A stretch of DNA of 64,000 nucleotides from Chloroflexota bacterium (GCA_020845495.1 JADLFM010000001.1:141386-205385); one strand, 5' to 3'; positions 17,618-27,245 are shown, counted from the first letter of the stretch. Translations and numbers: made by a program. Notes: a model not told the origin generated them from the sequence alone.

Positions 17618-18960
17618 ACGAGGACGCTCCGGGTGACGTACAGGCATTGGATGTAGCTCACGAGCCGTGAGGCTACGAGCATGCCAGCATACGCGGCGGC
17701 GGCACCGAGTGGCCCGAGCGACTGTGCGAGGAGGTACGCGGCCGGCAGCCCCAGCCCCAGGATGGCCAGGCTCGTCCGGATCGGGAGATCGGTACGGTCG
17801 TAGGTCCGGAAGATTGGGCCGGCCGCGATGCCCAGCCCGAGCGTCGCGGCGTCCAGCAGGATGACGAGGGTGAGCGGCGCGGCGGCGTGGTACGCTCCAC
17901 CATAGAGCAGCGGGATGGCGAACCATGCCACCGCCGCGAACGGCACGGCCAGCAGCGTCGAGACGGCGACCCCCAGCAACGTGACTCGAAGGAAGACCGG
18001 CCGTACTCGCTCCGGACTGGTCACCCGCAGGCGCGGCAGATCGACCATCAGCAGGCGCGAGATCGGGGTCAGCAGCACGGCCGGGATCGCCATGTAGGAG
18101 AGGGCGACTCGCAGCTCGCCGACCTGCTCCTCGGGCACGAACCAGCCGAGCAGCAGGATCGGCGCAAGTGTGTAAAGCGAGACGAGGTTCTTGTCGAGCG
18201 CGATCGAGAGGCCGTAACGAGTCCACGGCCAGAGCGGCACGCCAGGTCGAACGACGCCGCGCGTGAGGTCCGCGACTGACGGGAAGATCGGATCGTCGCG
18301 GCGTACCCGGAGGTAGAGATACGCGCCGATGACCAGACCAAGCAGGCTGGCGATCACCTGCCCGACGAACACCCCGGCCACGCCGGACCCGAGCAGCACC
18401 AGCCCGACCGGCAGCAGTGACATGGCGAGCGACTGGGTGTTCTCCAACCCGACTAGCGTCGCCATCCGCCGCGACGACTGGAGCGCAATCACGGTCAGGC
18501 CCGGTACGACCGCCCAGAAGCCCTGGACGAGGTACAGTTGGAGCAGCGGACCGATCTCAGTGCCGCCAAAGAAGTGCTCGCCGAGCCAGGGCGCGAACAG
18601 CATGGCCGGCGGCAGAACTACAACCGAGGTCAGCACGCTCAGGAAGACGTAGAAGACCAGGGCGTCGCGGATGCTGCGTTGGTCGCGAGCGCCGTACCCT
18701 TCGGCGAGGCGGGTGGTCGCCGCATAGTCCTGGCCCAACCGCCGCGCAAGCCCGATGGTCGTACCGGCCGACATGACCAGCGTGTAGGTGCCGTAGCCGG
18801 CCGGCTCGAGGATCCGAGCCAGCGCTACCGACGCGACGAAGCTTATAGCCGTCAGGCCGAGCGAGCCGGCCTGGAGCGTTGCCAGCGCCTCGACGAACGA
18901 GCGTCCGCCAAGCCCTGCCACCAGGGCGCCGACGCGCGCCCGCACGATCTCAGCGGCCAC
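17614..18960 (-). CDS. Wzx-like polysaccharide flippase (MOP superfamily)
   Basis: A 448-residue integral membrane protein with about 12-14 hydrophobic segments. The N-terminal pattern AISFVASVALARILEPAGYGTYTLV is the hallmark of polysaccharide_synt/oligosaccharide flippases, and the later half has RVALSYMAIPAVLLTPISRLLM. It would move undecaprenyl-linked repeat units to the outer leaflet. It begins at GTG, overlapping the upstream GT4 gene by 11 nt, and is coupled to the next GT4 gene by ATGA. Its presence argues for a Wzx-type route for the operon product. Confidence 0.85.
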   Translation of the reverse strand: MAAEIVRARVGALVAGLGGRSFVEALATLQAGSLGLTAISFVASVALARILEPAGYGTYTLVMSAGTTIGLARRLGQDYAATTRLAEGYGARDQRSIRDALVFYVFLSVLTSVVVLPPAMLFAPWLGEHFFGGTEIGPLLQLYLVQGFWAVVPGLTVIALQSSRRMATLVGLENTQSLAMSLLPVGLVLLGSGVAGVFVGQVIASLLGLVIGAYLYLRVRRDDPIFPSVADLTRGVVRPGVPLWPWTRYGLSIALDKNLVSLYTLAPILLLGWFVPEEQVGELRVALSYMAIPAVLLTPISRLLMVDLPRLRVTSPERVRPVFLRVTLLGVAVSTLLAVPFAAVAWFAIPLLYGGAYHAAAPLTLVILLDAATLGLGIAAGPIFRTYDRTDLPIRTSLAILGLGLPAAYLLAQSLGPLGAAAAYAGMLVASRLVSYIQCLYVTRSVLV

Positions 18961-20089
18961 GGCGGGTCAGGATGCGCCCGTAGAGGGCAAGATACTCGTC
19001 GACGACGTGGCTCCAGTCTCGCGCCAGCGCCCGCTCGCGCCCGCGCTCACCCATCGTTCGGGCGGTCTGAGGGTCGTCGAGCAGACCTAGAACCCGATCG
19101 GCGACGGCAGCCGGGTCGTTCTGGGGCACGAGGTAGCCGTTCACCCCGTCCTCGATGGCGTCCTCGGCGCCGCAGTCGTATGCCCCGACAACTGGCTTAC
19201 CGTAGGCGTTCGCTTCCAGGTAGGTCAGGCCGAAGCCTTCGAAGGCGGCGCCGCTGTTCACGGGAGGTAGTACGAAGACGTCGGCGCGGCGATAGAGGGC
19301 ATCGAGCGATGCTTCAGGGACGGTACCAGTGATCGTGGCGTTCGCCTGGAGACTGAGTCGGTCGATGGTCTCGCGGAGCGAGGCAACGTATCTACGATCG
19401 CGGTCGTCTCCGACGAGGTAGTAGTGGATGTTCGGGTAGCGCTCCCGGATGCGCGGCAGTGCTTCGAGCACGACGTGGTAGCCCTTGCGTGGTTTCAGCG
19501 CGCCGGCTCCCATGATGACCGGGTCTCCAACGATCGCCGGGCCGTTGCTGGCGTCGCGGGCCGTTGCGAGCCCCTTCAACTGCTCGAAGCCGTTGGCGAT
19601 AACGGCGAGGTTGCGGAGCGGCAGTTCTTGACCGACTCGGCGGGCCGTGAAGCGGCTGACGCAGACGACGGCGGCGGCCCGCCGGAGCGTCCGCGCGAAG
19701 AGCATCCGTGTGACGGGGTTCATGCGCAGCGGGACGATGCCGTAGGTGCCGTGGACGGTGAGAAGGTAGGGCCAGGGAAAGAGCACGCTCGCCGTCAGAG
19801 CGTACGGCTCGACGAAGAAGTGGACCAGATCGTGGCCGGGCGCGTGGCGCAGCACCTGGAGCGTATTCCAGACGAGGGCCATCGGACGGTCGAGGGTCGC
19901 GAGCGGGGTGCTCAGGCAAGGCACGACCTGCACGCCGAGGTCTGGCACGGCCGTGCGCCGCTCCGAGAGCACGGTGACGTCCACACGGCGCTCCGTTAGA
20001 GCGCGTACCAGCCCCAGGCTGTAGCGCCCCCAGCCGCTGTCCGGCAGCAGTTCCCAGGTAACGACGAGGACGCGCGGCCGACGGCTCAC
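18950..20089 (-). CDS. GT4 family glycosyltransferase
   Basis: A 379-residue transferase starting at GTG (overlap GTGA with the upstream gene). N-terminal VLVVTWELLPDSGWGRYSLGL, donor domain IMGAGALKPRKGYHVVLEAL, then VNSGAAFEGFGLTYLEANAYGKPVVGAYDCGAEDAI. The EGFGLTYLEA stretch is a well-conserved EX7E motif, and GAYDCGAEDA resembles mannosyltransferase-type GT4 members. Substrate unproven. It is the second gene of the long minus operon. Confidence 0.88.
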   Translation of the reverse strand: MSRRPRVLVVTWELLPDSGWGRYSLGLVRALTERRVDVTVLSERRTAVPDLGVQVVPCLSTPLATLDRPMALVWNTLQVLRHAPGHDLVHFFVEPYALTASVLFPWPYLLTVHGTYGIVPLRMNPVTRMLFARTLRRAAAVVCVSRFTARRVGQELPLRNLAVIANGFEQLKGLATARDASNGPAIVGDPVIMGAGALKPRKGYHVVLEALPRIRERYPNIHYYLVGDDRDRRYVASLRETIDRLSLQANATITGTVPEASLDALYRRADVFVLPPVNSGAAFEGFGLTYLEANAYGKPVVGAYDCGAEDAIEDGVNGYLVPQNDPAAVADRVLGLLDDPQTARTMGERGRERALARDWSHVVDEYLALYGRILTRRGR

Positions 20090-21444
20090 TGGCGACCTCC
20101 GATCAGAGTCGCACTGTCGTCACGGTGCGTCTTCGTGCTGCCCGCGGCCGTCCGCACGCACGCCGCGCCGCTCCCCAGGGCCGTCACGATCCGGGCGGCA
20201 CGCGCGTCCCAGGAGTACGACGTCGCGTCCTGGCGCGCCTGCTCCCCGAGGCGGCGGGCGAGGGCCGGATCGTCGAGCAGGCGTTGAACGGCTGCCGCGA
20301 AGGCATCGGCGTCGCCGGGCGCAGCGAGCAGGGCATTCTGCTCGTGGTGGAGGATCTCGCGAAGGGACGGCAGATCTGAGGCGACGATCGGCACGCCGGC
20401 TGCGAGGTAGTCGAACAACTTCAGCGGCGACGTGAAGTACCGCGCGACCGGCTCGTCTGGCAGCGGCAGCAGCGCAATGTTCGCCTCACGGAGCAGGCTG
20501 GGGACGCGGCCGTACGGCACGTAGCCCCGTAGCTCGACGCGGTCACCGGCACCGGCCACACGGGCACCCTCGGCCAGCGCCGCCACGTCGGCATCGTCGC
20601 TGGCCCCGGTCCCACCGACCACCACGAACCGGGCAGCGGGCACCCGTGCCGCCACGTCGAGCACCAGCCCGGCCCCCTTCCACGGGTACAACTGCCCGAC
20701 GTAGAAGATGGCCGGGAGGTGTCTGGCACCGACGACGGGCAGCGGGGCTGCGCTCACCAGCGATGCGCTATCTCCAGGCAACGCCGTCCGACCAGTGTGT
20801 GTGAGAGCCGCATCGACCGGGAGCGTTGCACCGTCTGGTATCGTGACGACCCGCTCAGGCGCGATACCGTACTCGCCGACAAGGATGCGGCGGGCGCACT
20901 CGGTGATCGTCACGATCGAATCGGCCCGAGCGAATACCTCGTCCTCGAGGTGCCGAAGCCGGGCCGTCTCACTGGCCGGCAGGGTCGCCCGCCCGGCCCG
21001 TCGCGCCACCTCGAACGAGGGCAGGCCGTGAACCTCGAACGCCAGCCGCGCACCCAGGGCATGGGCCGGTCCGGCTGCAAGGCGTGCCGTCCGCAGATCA
21101 CGGGCCAACACCACGTCCGGTCGTTGCCGCACCACGAGCCAGGGCAGCAATGCGGCCAGGCCCGCCAGATAACTCGCCTGCCAGGCACGCGTGTACTGCG
21201 CCAGGACCGCCCGCGGAACCGACGGCGGAATCCGTAGCACCGGCAGCCGTACGAGTCGCAGCCGGGGGTGCGGCGTGAGTCCGTAGGGTCGGAGCGCTGC
21301 CACGTCGCCACCACATCCCCGCCGCCCGACGACGAGCGTGATATCGACGCCGGCACGCGCCAGGGCGTGACAGGTGTTGACGATCTGGATCGCCCGTGCC
21401 TTCGGCTGAGGAAGGTCGGTGCTGCCGAGGTACAGCAGCCGCAT
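20086..21444 (-). CDS. GT4 family glycosyltransferase (FTSPLKLFDY type)
   Basis: A 452-residue transferase starting at ATG 21444 (a TTG lies one codon upstream). N-terminal LLYLGSTDLPQPKARAIQIVNTCHALARAG; the donor domain has AIFYVGQLYPWKGAGLVLDV and LLPLPDEPVARYFTSPLKLFDYLAAGVPIVASDLPSLRE. SPLKLFDY replaces the usual EX7E glutamates, a known GT4 variant. It is clearly paralogous to the gene at 21622-22857. It is the first gene of the overlapping operon, so the promoter should lie in 21445-21621, where I could not pick out clear -35/-10 boxes. Confidence 0.88.
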   Translation of the reverse strand: MRLLYLGSTDLPQPKARAIQIVNTCHALARAGVDITLVVGRRGCGGDVAALRPYGLTPHPRLRLVRLPVLRIPPSVPRAVLAQYTRAWQASYLAGLAALLPWLVVRQRPDVVLARDLRTARLAAGPAHALGARLAFEVHGLPSFEVARRAGRATLPASETARLRHLEDEVFARADSIVTITECARRILVGEYGIAPERVVTIPDGATLPVDAALTHTGRTALPGDSASLVSAAPLPVVGARHLPAIFYVGQLYPWKGAGLVLDVAARVPAARFVVVGGTGASDDADVAALAEGARVAGAGDRVELRGYVPYGRVPSLLREANIALLPLPDEPVARYFTSPLKLFDYLAAGVPIVASDLPSLREILHHEQNALLAAPGDADAFAAAVQRLLDDPALARRLGEQARQDATSYSWDARAARIVTALGSGAACVRTAAGSTKTHRDDSATLIGGRQ

Positions 21445-21621
21445 CAATCGACGCCGGCCGACGCGAGATTCACAGGTTCAGCGCACATCGGGTGGTGCCG
21501 CCAGGTGGTGAGTCAGATGCCGAGTCTTCCGCGAATCGGCAGGAGTGTCATCGGGAGTCGTGTTCGGGCAGTGTCGCATGCTGTCGCAGTGGGGCGGCCG
21601 CCTCGTGACTCAGTGGCCACG

Positions 21622-22857
21622 TCAGGCGCCGACGAGGACGGCGAGGGCTTCGATTATACGGGCGGCTCGTGCATCCCAGGAGTAGTCGCGAACCTGCTCG
21701 AAGGCGGTGCGCCGGAGCCGGTCGGCGAGGCCAGGGCTGACCATCAGACGACGGATCGCCGCCGCCAACGCGCCTGGGTCTCCGGGCGGCACGAGGAGCG
21801 CAGTATCGCCATCCACCAGCACCTCGCGCAGGGACGGCAGATCGGATGCAACGATCGGCACCCCAGCCGCCATGTAATCGAACACCTTGAGAGGCGAGGT
21901 GAAGTAACGCGCCATCAGGTTGTCTGGCAGCGGCACGACTGCCACGCCGGCGCCGGCGATCCGCGCTCGAACCTGGGCGTGCGGCACGAATCCGCCGAAC
22001 TCGACTCGCCCGACGATCCCGAGATCGGACACCCGCGCTCGCAGCGCGACGAGGTCCGGATCGTCGGCCCCACGCCCCCCGAAGATGATGAGCCGCTCCT
22101 CGGACGTGCGGGCCAGTGCGTCCAGCAGCACATCCACGCCCTTCCAGGGAAAGAGTTGGCCGGCGTAGACGACCGTTCGAGATGATGGGTCGCGTGGTGG
22201 CAGAGGGCCGTCCGGCGCGCTCGTCCCATCGGGTACGACAGTCATCTTGCCGCGTGGCACACCGAACTCGTGGTGCAGTACGTCGGCGCAGGCATGGGTG
22301 AGCGGCAGCAGCACGTCAGACTCGGCGAAGACGGCCGCTTCGAGCGCGCGAGTACGGTCGGCGACACCCCAGAGTTTGTCCGGGTCGAGGACGGCGTTGT
22401 CGCGCGGTCGGGTCGAGAACACCTCGTGCACCTCGTACACGACCGGCCGCTGATGCAGCCGCCACGCCCGGTTGAAGACCCAGGCGAGGCGTGGGTCGCG
22501 GGTCAGGATGGCGTCCGGACGAGGCCGAATCCGAAGGAGGTCAGCGAGGCAGGCCAGCGCGTACGACCAGTTGGTGATGGCCAGCCGCTTGTGGATCTCC
22601 AGCAACGACAGGCGGTCCACCCGCGCTACCGGCAGCGGCACGATCCGCAGGCGCGGATGACGAGGTAGCCCGTACTCGGCCAGAGCACTCTCGACGGGCC
22701 GGGTCGGGCCAGCAGGCCGCTGCACTAACAACCGTACGCCCCAGCCGGCCCGAGCAAGTGCGTGGGCGGTCTGGAGCGTCTGAATACCGCGGGCCTGAAA
22801 CGTCGGGAAGTCGAAGCCGCCGACGTAGAAGAGGCGGCCGTGTATCCCCTGCGCCAT
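21622..22857 (-). CDS. GT4 family glycosyltransferase (FTSPLKVFDY type)
   Basis: A 411-residue paralogue of the 20086-21444 gene. It shares the ARGIQTLQTAHALARAG N-terminal pattern, TVVYAGQLFPWKGVDVLLDAL and MARYFTSPLKVFDYMAAGVPIVASDLPSLREVL. Start at ATG 22857, which overlaps the TAA of the upstream gene by one base. An upstream in-frame extension to 22908 would run into that gene. It is followed by a 177-nt non-coding gap before the next gene on the strand, so a transcription boundary is possible there. Confidence 0.88.
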   Translation of the reverse strand: MAQGIHGRLFYVGGFDFPTFQARGIQTLQTAHALARAGWGVRLLVQRPAGPTRPVESALAEYGLPRHPRLRIVPLPVARVDRLSLLEIHKRLAITNWSYALACLADLLRIRPRPDAILTRDPRLAWVFNRAWRLHQRPVVYEVHEVFSTRPRDNAVLDPDKLWGVADRTRALEAAVFAESDVLLPLTHACADVLHHEFGVPRGKMTVVPDGTSAPDGPLPPRDPSSRTVVYAGQLFPWKGVDVLLDALARTSEERLIIFGGRGADDPDLVALRARVSDLGIVGRVEFGGFVPHAQVRARIAGAGVAVVPLPDNLMARYFTSPLKVFDYMAAGVPIVASDLPSLREVLVDGDTALLVPPGDPGALAAAIRRLMVSPGLADRLRRTAFEQVRDYSWDARAARIIEALAVLVGA

Positions 22858-23948
22858 TAGCGGCACCTGGTCCGTCGCGCGATCGTATCGACCACGGCAT
22901 CGGCCCAATGGTCCACACTGTGCGAGCGCTCGATGGCACCGCGGATGGCGAGCGCCGCCTGCTGGCGTGCCTGAATGGATCGCCCCAGCCAGCCGGACAG
23001 TCGCTCGGCGAGGCCAGCAGCGTCCCCAGGCACGAAGCTCAGTTCGGGCCAGCGCTCGCCGAAGAGCGCGCGAAAGGCCGGATTGCAGACCAGTGGCACG
23101 GCGCCGCAGGCTGCCGCCTCCAGCGCCGCCTTGTCAAGACTGCCGGTGCGGCTGGCTGTCGCGAACAAGCTCGCCCGTTGATAGGCTGAGACAATCTCGG
23201 CGTGCGGCAGCCCCGGCACGAAGTGCACGCTTCCGTTCAGTCCAAGCCGCTCGGCGCGCTGTCGTAGCTCGGCCAGATGCGCCGCTTCCGCGTCGCTATG
23301 GACGCCGCCGACGACCTCAACGGAGAGACCGGCTCGTACCGCTGGCTCCAGACGTCCAACAGCCTCCAGCAGCGTCGCATGATCCTTGATCGGTGAGAAC
23401 CGGCCGACAGTCAGGAGGGTGTGGGGGTCGGGCGGAACCGCGGGCGGCCGGAAGCGCCCGAGATCGAGGCCCTGGCCGGTCAAGGTTACCTTCTGGCTCG
23501 GGATCCGGAAGCCTTCTGGCGTGGAGGTGCCGACGCCCGCCACCAGGATATGGGCGAGCCGCAGCATCGGGCTCACGTGCCCATGCGCGTACCAGAGGAA
23601 GGTGGGGACGCCGGCCAACCGCGCTACGGGTGCCGCCGCCACCGCGAAGACCGGCCCCATGTGGGCGAGCACGGCGTCGATCTCGCCGCGTAGGCCCAGC
23701 CGTGCGACGATCCGTTGGAGCCGCGCCAGCCAGACGACCCGCTCCACGGCAGTACCCCCGCCCCCCTGGCTACCTGCCTTGCCGAGCGCGGCAAAGCGCA
23801 CGTTCTGCGGCAGGTCCGGCTGGCTGTCCCAGAGCGCGACGATGTACAACCGCTCGACACGCCGCGCCAGCGCCTCGGCCCAGGTCTGAACGTGCCCGAA
23901 CAGGTCGTCGCGCGGATCCACCTTGGGAGTGACGAGTAGCAGCCTCAC
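22857..23948 (-). CDS. GT4 family glycosyltransferase
   Basis: A 363-residue transferase starting at GTG (GTGA overlap with the upstream gene). N-terminal VRLLLVTPKVDPRDDLFGHVQTW; donor domain TLLTVGRFSPIKDHATLLEAV; signature ATASRTGSLDKAALEAAACGAVPLV, in which an LDKA(x)LEA pattern replaces EX7E. VLAHMGPVFAVAAAPVARL may contact the membrane. It is the middle gene of a three-transferase operon (25282 to 21622). Substrate unknown. Confidence 0.86.
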   Translation of the reverse strand: MRLLLVTPKVDPRDDLFGHVQTWAEALARRVERLYIVALWDSQPDLPQNVRFAALGKAGSQGGGGTAVERVVWLARLQRIVARLGLRGEIDAVLAHMGPVFAVAAAPVARLAGVPTFLWYAHGHVSPMLRLAHILVAGVGTSTPEGFRIPSQKVTLTGQGLDLGRFRPPAVPPDPHTLLTVGRFSPIKDHATLLEAVGRLEPAVRAGLSVEVVGGVHSDAEAAHLAELRQRAERLGLNGSVHFVPGLPHAEIVSAYQRASLFATASRTGSLDKAALEAAACGAVPLVCNPAFRALFGERWPELSFVPGDAAGLAERLSGWLGRSIQARQQAALAIRGAIERSHSVDHWADAVVDTIARRTRCR

Positions 23949-25282
23949 CGGTCGACTCCCCGCGCCGCGCCATCGCGCCTGGCCCGGCTGTCAGGTGACG
24001 GCCGTGCGCCCGGCTCGCCGCCGAGTGCTTCTCGGAAGACGGTCAGCGTCGCGTCGACGAGACGCCCGAGGGTGCGGTCCTTTGCCTCCCGCCTTGCCTC
24101 GGCGGCGAGGCGCATCGCGAGCGGCCGGTCGCCGAGTAGCCGGACGAGCGCGTCGCGGGTGGCCTGAACGTCGCCGTATGGCACGAGCAACCCGTTCTCG
24201 CCATCGCGGATGAGCTCCACATTGCCGCCCACGTTTGAAGCGACGACAGGAACGTCTGCCGCCGTCGCTTCGAGGAGCACGTGCGACAGCCCTTCATAGC
24301 CGGACAGCAACGCTAGCACCTCGGCGACGCTCAGCCAGCGCGCCACTTCCTCGTGAGGCCGCTCCCCGACGAACCGGACCGCACCGGGCGGGAGCACGCT
24401 CGCCAACTGCTCCAGGCGTGGCCGGTCCGGCCCATCGCCGACGACCACCAGCAATGTGTTGGGAATGCGCTCCCAGACTGCCCTGAACGCCCGGAGCAGT
24501 GTGTCGATCCCCTTCCAGGGCGTCAGGCGCGCTACCGTGAGCACCACGCGGCTCCCCGACGGCACGCCGAGCCGCTCCCGTATCCGATCAGATGATTCGC
24601 CAGGTGGCGCAGTTGAGCCGGCGACCGCGTTGTAGACCACCCGGACCCGCTCAGACGGGACGCCCCAGCCGACGACGTAGCGGGCCACGTAGCGGCTCGG
24701 TACGATGATGCGGCTGGCGCGGCGCGTGTACGTCGCCTGCATCAGCCGCAGCGCCTCGACGCGCGGGCCGTGGCGGCGAGCCTGGAACCGCTCGATCGGT
24801 TCGTCAGGGGGGACCAGCCCGTGCCGCACCGAGTACTCCCAGGCGAAGTCGCCGACGATCTTCATCACCAGTGGCTTGCGCAGGGCGAGATTCGCGGCCA
24901 TCGCCGGCAGCCCGTAGTCGTTGACGAACAGGAGATCGACGTCTCGCCCCTGTCGCCAGACCTCGCGCCCGAAAAGGGCCAGCCGGCTGGGTACGCCCCG
25001 CTGGCGGGGCACCCGCGTCACTGGATAGGGGTAGCGGCGGCCGGGGCAAGCGCCGTCGCCGTAGGTGATCACGCGCACCCGGTGGCCGCGCGCGAGTAAC
25101 TCCCGCCCGAGCGCCAGCAGATACGTGGGCGGGCCGCCGCTGTCGGGGTGAAATGTGCCCGAGGCGATCAGGATGCGGAGCTGCTGCGAGTCAGAGCTCG
25201 ACACGCTTGCTATGGACGGGACAGGGTCGGTGCGCACGTCGAAGTATAGGGGCGAGGCGGCACGCTGTCGGCGATGGGCCAC
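23945..25282 (-). CDS. GT4 family glycosyltransferase
   Basis: Up to 445 residues from a GTG at 25282. Family similarity starts at LRILIASGTFHPDSGGPPTYLLAL, so a nearer GTG at 25204 (419 residues) may be the true start; neither has a clear Shine-Dalgarno. Donor domain VVLTVARLTPWKGIDTLLRAF and LLSGYEGLSHVLLEATAADVPVVASNVGGNVELI (EX7E present). It is the first gene of the minus-strand polysaccharide block. It is divergent from the ABC transporter at 25361, so a short bidirectional promoter region is implied. Confidence 0.87.
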   Translation of the reverse strand: MAHRRQRAASPLYFDVRTDPVPSIASVSSSDSQQLRILIASGTFHPDSGGPPTYLLALGRELLARGHRVRVITYGDGACPGRRYPYPVTRVPRQRGVPSRLALFGREVWRQGRDVDLLFVNDYGLPAMAANLALRKPLVMKIVGDFAWEYSVRHGLVPPDEPIERFQARRHGPRVEALRLMQATYTRRASRIIVPSRYVARYVVGWGVPSERVRVVYNAVAGSTAPPGESSDRIRERLGVPSGSRVVLTVARLTPWKGIDTLLRAFRAVWERIPNTLLVVVGDGPDRPRLEQLASVLPPGAVRFVGERPHEEVARWLSVAEVLALLSGYEGLSHVLLEATAADVPVVASNVGGNVELIRDGENGLLVPYGDVQATRDALVRLLGDRPLAMRLAAEARREAKDRTLGRLVDATLTVFREALGGEPGARPSPDSRARRDGAARGVDR

Positions 25283-25360
25283 GAGTTGTGGCCGGGCGGT
25301 CCTGACGGCCGCTACAACCCTTACGTGGAGCGCCCGTGACGCCGGGCGCGCACCATCGCC

Positions 25361-26263
25361 ATGAGCACCGTCCTCCGTACCACCGACCTTACCAAACGCT
25401 TCGACGGCGTCACCGCCCTCGACGGCCTCAATCTATCCATCGAGCGCGGCGAAGTCGTCGGGTTGCTGGGTCCGAACGGGGCCGGCAAGACCACGACCGT
25501 CAACCTCGTCCTCGGCCTGCTTGCCCCAAGCGAGGGCCGCGTTGAGTTGTTCGGTGAGGATCTCGAAGTCGCGCGGTCGCGGGTGCTGCGGCGGGTCAAC
25601 TTCGCCTCAGCCTACGTCGGGTTACCCCGCGACATCTCGGTCGTCGACAACCTGCGCGTCTTCGCCGACGTCTACGAGGTGCCCGAGCCAGTAAAGAAGA
25701 TTGCCGAGGTGATCGCCCGCCTCGACCTTGGGGCGCTGGCCCGCTGGCGCTTCGGCCAGTTGTCGGCCGGGCAGCGCACCCGGGTCGTGATGGCCAAAGC
25801 GCTCCTGACCGATCCGGAGTTTCTCCTGCTCGACGAGCCGACCGCCAGCCTCGACCCGGAGACGGCCGACCGGGTGCGGGAAGATCTGGCGGCCTATGCG
25901 GCCTCGGGCCGAACACTGCTCTGGACCAGTCACAATCTGGCCGAGGTGGAGCGCTACTGTTCGCGGGTCGTGTTCATCCACCGGGGCCGTAAGGTGCTCG
26001 ATGGCGCACCGCGCGAACTCGCTCGCCACGCCGGACGGGTACTCTTGCGGGTCCGGCCGCGCACGCCCCTCCCGGCCGATCTCGCGGCCCGCTTCGCGGC
26101 CGAGCCAGACGATGGCTGGCTGCGCACCGAGACGAACGACGAAGCGGAGGCCGCCGCGCTCGTTGCCGCGAGCCAGGAGGCCGCCGGCCTCGACGGGCTG
26201 GAGTTGCGCCATCCTACCCTGGAAGACCTGTTCTTGATCCTCGCCCGCGACGGCTGGGACTGA
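25361..26263 (+). CDS. ABC transporter ATP-binding protein
   Basis: A 300-residue ABC ATPase of the drug/polysaccharide (ABC-2) exporter type. Walker A GPNGAGKTT at 37-45, signature LSAGQ at 134-138, Walker B FLLLDEP at 154-160 and switch His at about 191. A ~75-residue C-terminal region after the core (RVLLRVRPRTPLPADL...) is typical of ABC-2 partners. It powers the permease encoded 61 nt downstream. The neighbouring glycan genes suggest export of a polysaccharide or glycolipid, but the sequence resembles general ABC-2 (CcmA-like) ATPases and does not prove the substrate. Confidence 0.92.
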   Translation: MSTVLRTTDLTKRFDGVTALDGLNLSIERGEVVGLLGPNGAGKTTTVNLVLGLLAPSEGRVELFGEDLEVARSRVLRRVNFASAYVGLPRDISVVDNLRVFADVYEVPEPVKKIAEVIARLDLGALARWRFGQLSAGQRTRVVMAKALLTDPEFLLLDEPTASLDPETADRVREDLAAYAASGRTLLWTSHNLAEVERYCSRVVFIHRGRKVLDGAPRELARHAGRVLLRVRPRTPLPADLAARFAAEPDDGWLRTETNDEAEAAALVAASQEAAGLDGLELRHPTLEDLFLILARDGWD

Positions 26264-26324
26264 GTGAACGCCATGGAGTGGGGATGACGTATCACGGAGC
26301 AGACGACCCGATTAGAGGTGAGCA

Positions 26325-27110
26325 GTGAACCCACGGCGGGTGCGCGGCATCGCGCTGCGGCAGTGGATGACGCTTCGCCACTCATTACCGCGCATGTTCG
26401 AGTTGTTCTACTGGCCGGTCCTCGAAGTGGCGCTCTGGGGGCTCGTCACCCAGTACCTGCTGACCCAGTCCGGTGGCAGTTTCGCACCGTCACTGCTGAT
26501 CGGCGGGATGATCCTCTGGACGCTGCTCCACCGCGCCCAGGAAGATCTAGCCATCGCCTTCCTCGAAGAGTCGTGGTCCCAGAACCTCCCCAACCTGTTC
26601 TCCTCACCGCTTCACCCGCTCGAATACTTCGCCGCCTCGGCAGTGGTCGGCGCGATCAAGATCCTGTTCGCGGGCGTAGCGGTCACGGTGCTGGCGTTCG
26701 CCTTCTATGGCTTCGGGCTCTGGCAGATCGGGCCGTCGCTCATCGCGGCGGTACCGGGGCTGGTCGCCTTCGGCTGGGCGCTCGGCCTCATCACGGTCGG
26801 GCTGATTCTGCGCTTCGGGCGGCAGGTGGACGTGCTGGCCTGGAGCTTCGGCATCCTGTTTCAACCGCTGGTCTGCGCCGTGTATCCGCTCCACGTCCTG
26901 CATCCCGCGCTTCAAGCTGTGGCCGGGCTGCTCCCGCCCACCCACATCTTCGAGGCAGTCCGGGCCGCCACCGCCGGCACCCCCAACTGGACCGAGATGG
27001 CGGTCGGGGTCGTGGGCGGCTTCGTCGCGCTCGGACTGGCACTCTACTACTATTGGACCGGCGTCGCCTTTGCGCGGACCCACGGACGCCTGGCGAGCGC
27101 CGGCGAGTGA
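26325..27110 (+). CDS. ABC-2 type transporter permease
   Basis: A 261-residue membrane protein with about six hydrophobic helices (for example VFSSAVVGAIKILFAG-like and MAVGVVGGFVALGLALYYY). It starts at GTG with GAGGTGAG just upstream. Near the C-terminus LLPPTHIFEAVRAA is the short conserved motif of ABC-2 permeases. It would form the channel with the ATPase at 25361-26263. The 136 nt after the stop carries no gene. Confidence 0.87.
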   Translation: MNPRRVRGIALRQWMTLRHSLPRMFELFYWPVLEVALWGLVTQYLLTQSGGSFAPSLLIGGMILWTLLHRAQEDLAIAFLEESWSQNLPNLFSSPLHPLEYFAASAVVGAIKILFAGVAVTVLAFAFYGFGLWQIGPSLIAAVPGLVAFGWALGLITVGLILRFGRQVDVLAWSFGILFQPLVCAVYPLHVLHPALQAVAGLLPPTHIFEAVRAATAGTPNWTEMAVGVVGGFVALGLALYYYWTGVAFARTHGRLASAGE

Positions 27111-27245
27111 TCCGGACCGGTGCCAGCGATCCGGGCCGGTGACACGGACATTCGTGCGGAGTCGTCCGATCGAGACTCGGCCGTCACTCGCCGTCCGTCC
27201 GGTACGAGCGGAGTCAAGAGACAGCCTGTCCAGGCAGGATGACTA

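Noticed and set aside
27109..27141. Two 14-nt GATCCGG(A/G)CCGGTG copies after the ABC permease
   Set aside because: Short, GC-rich and only two copies; could arise by chance in this composition.
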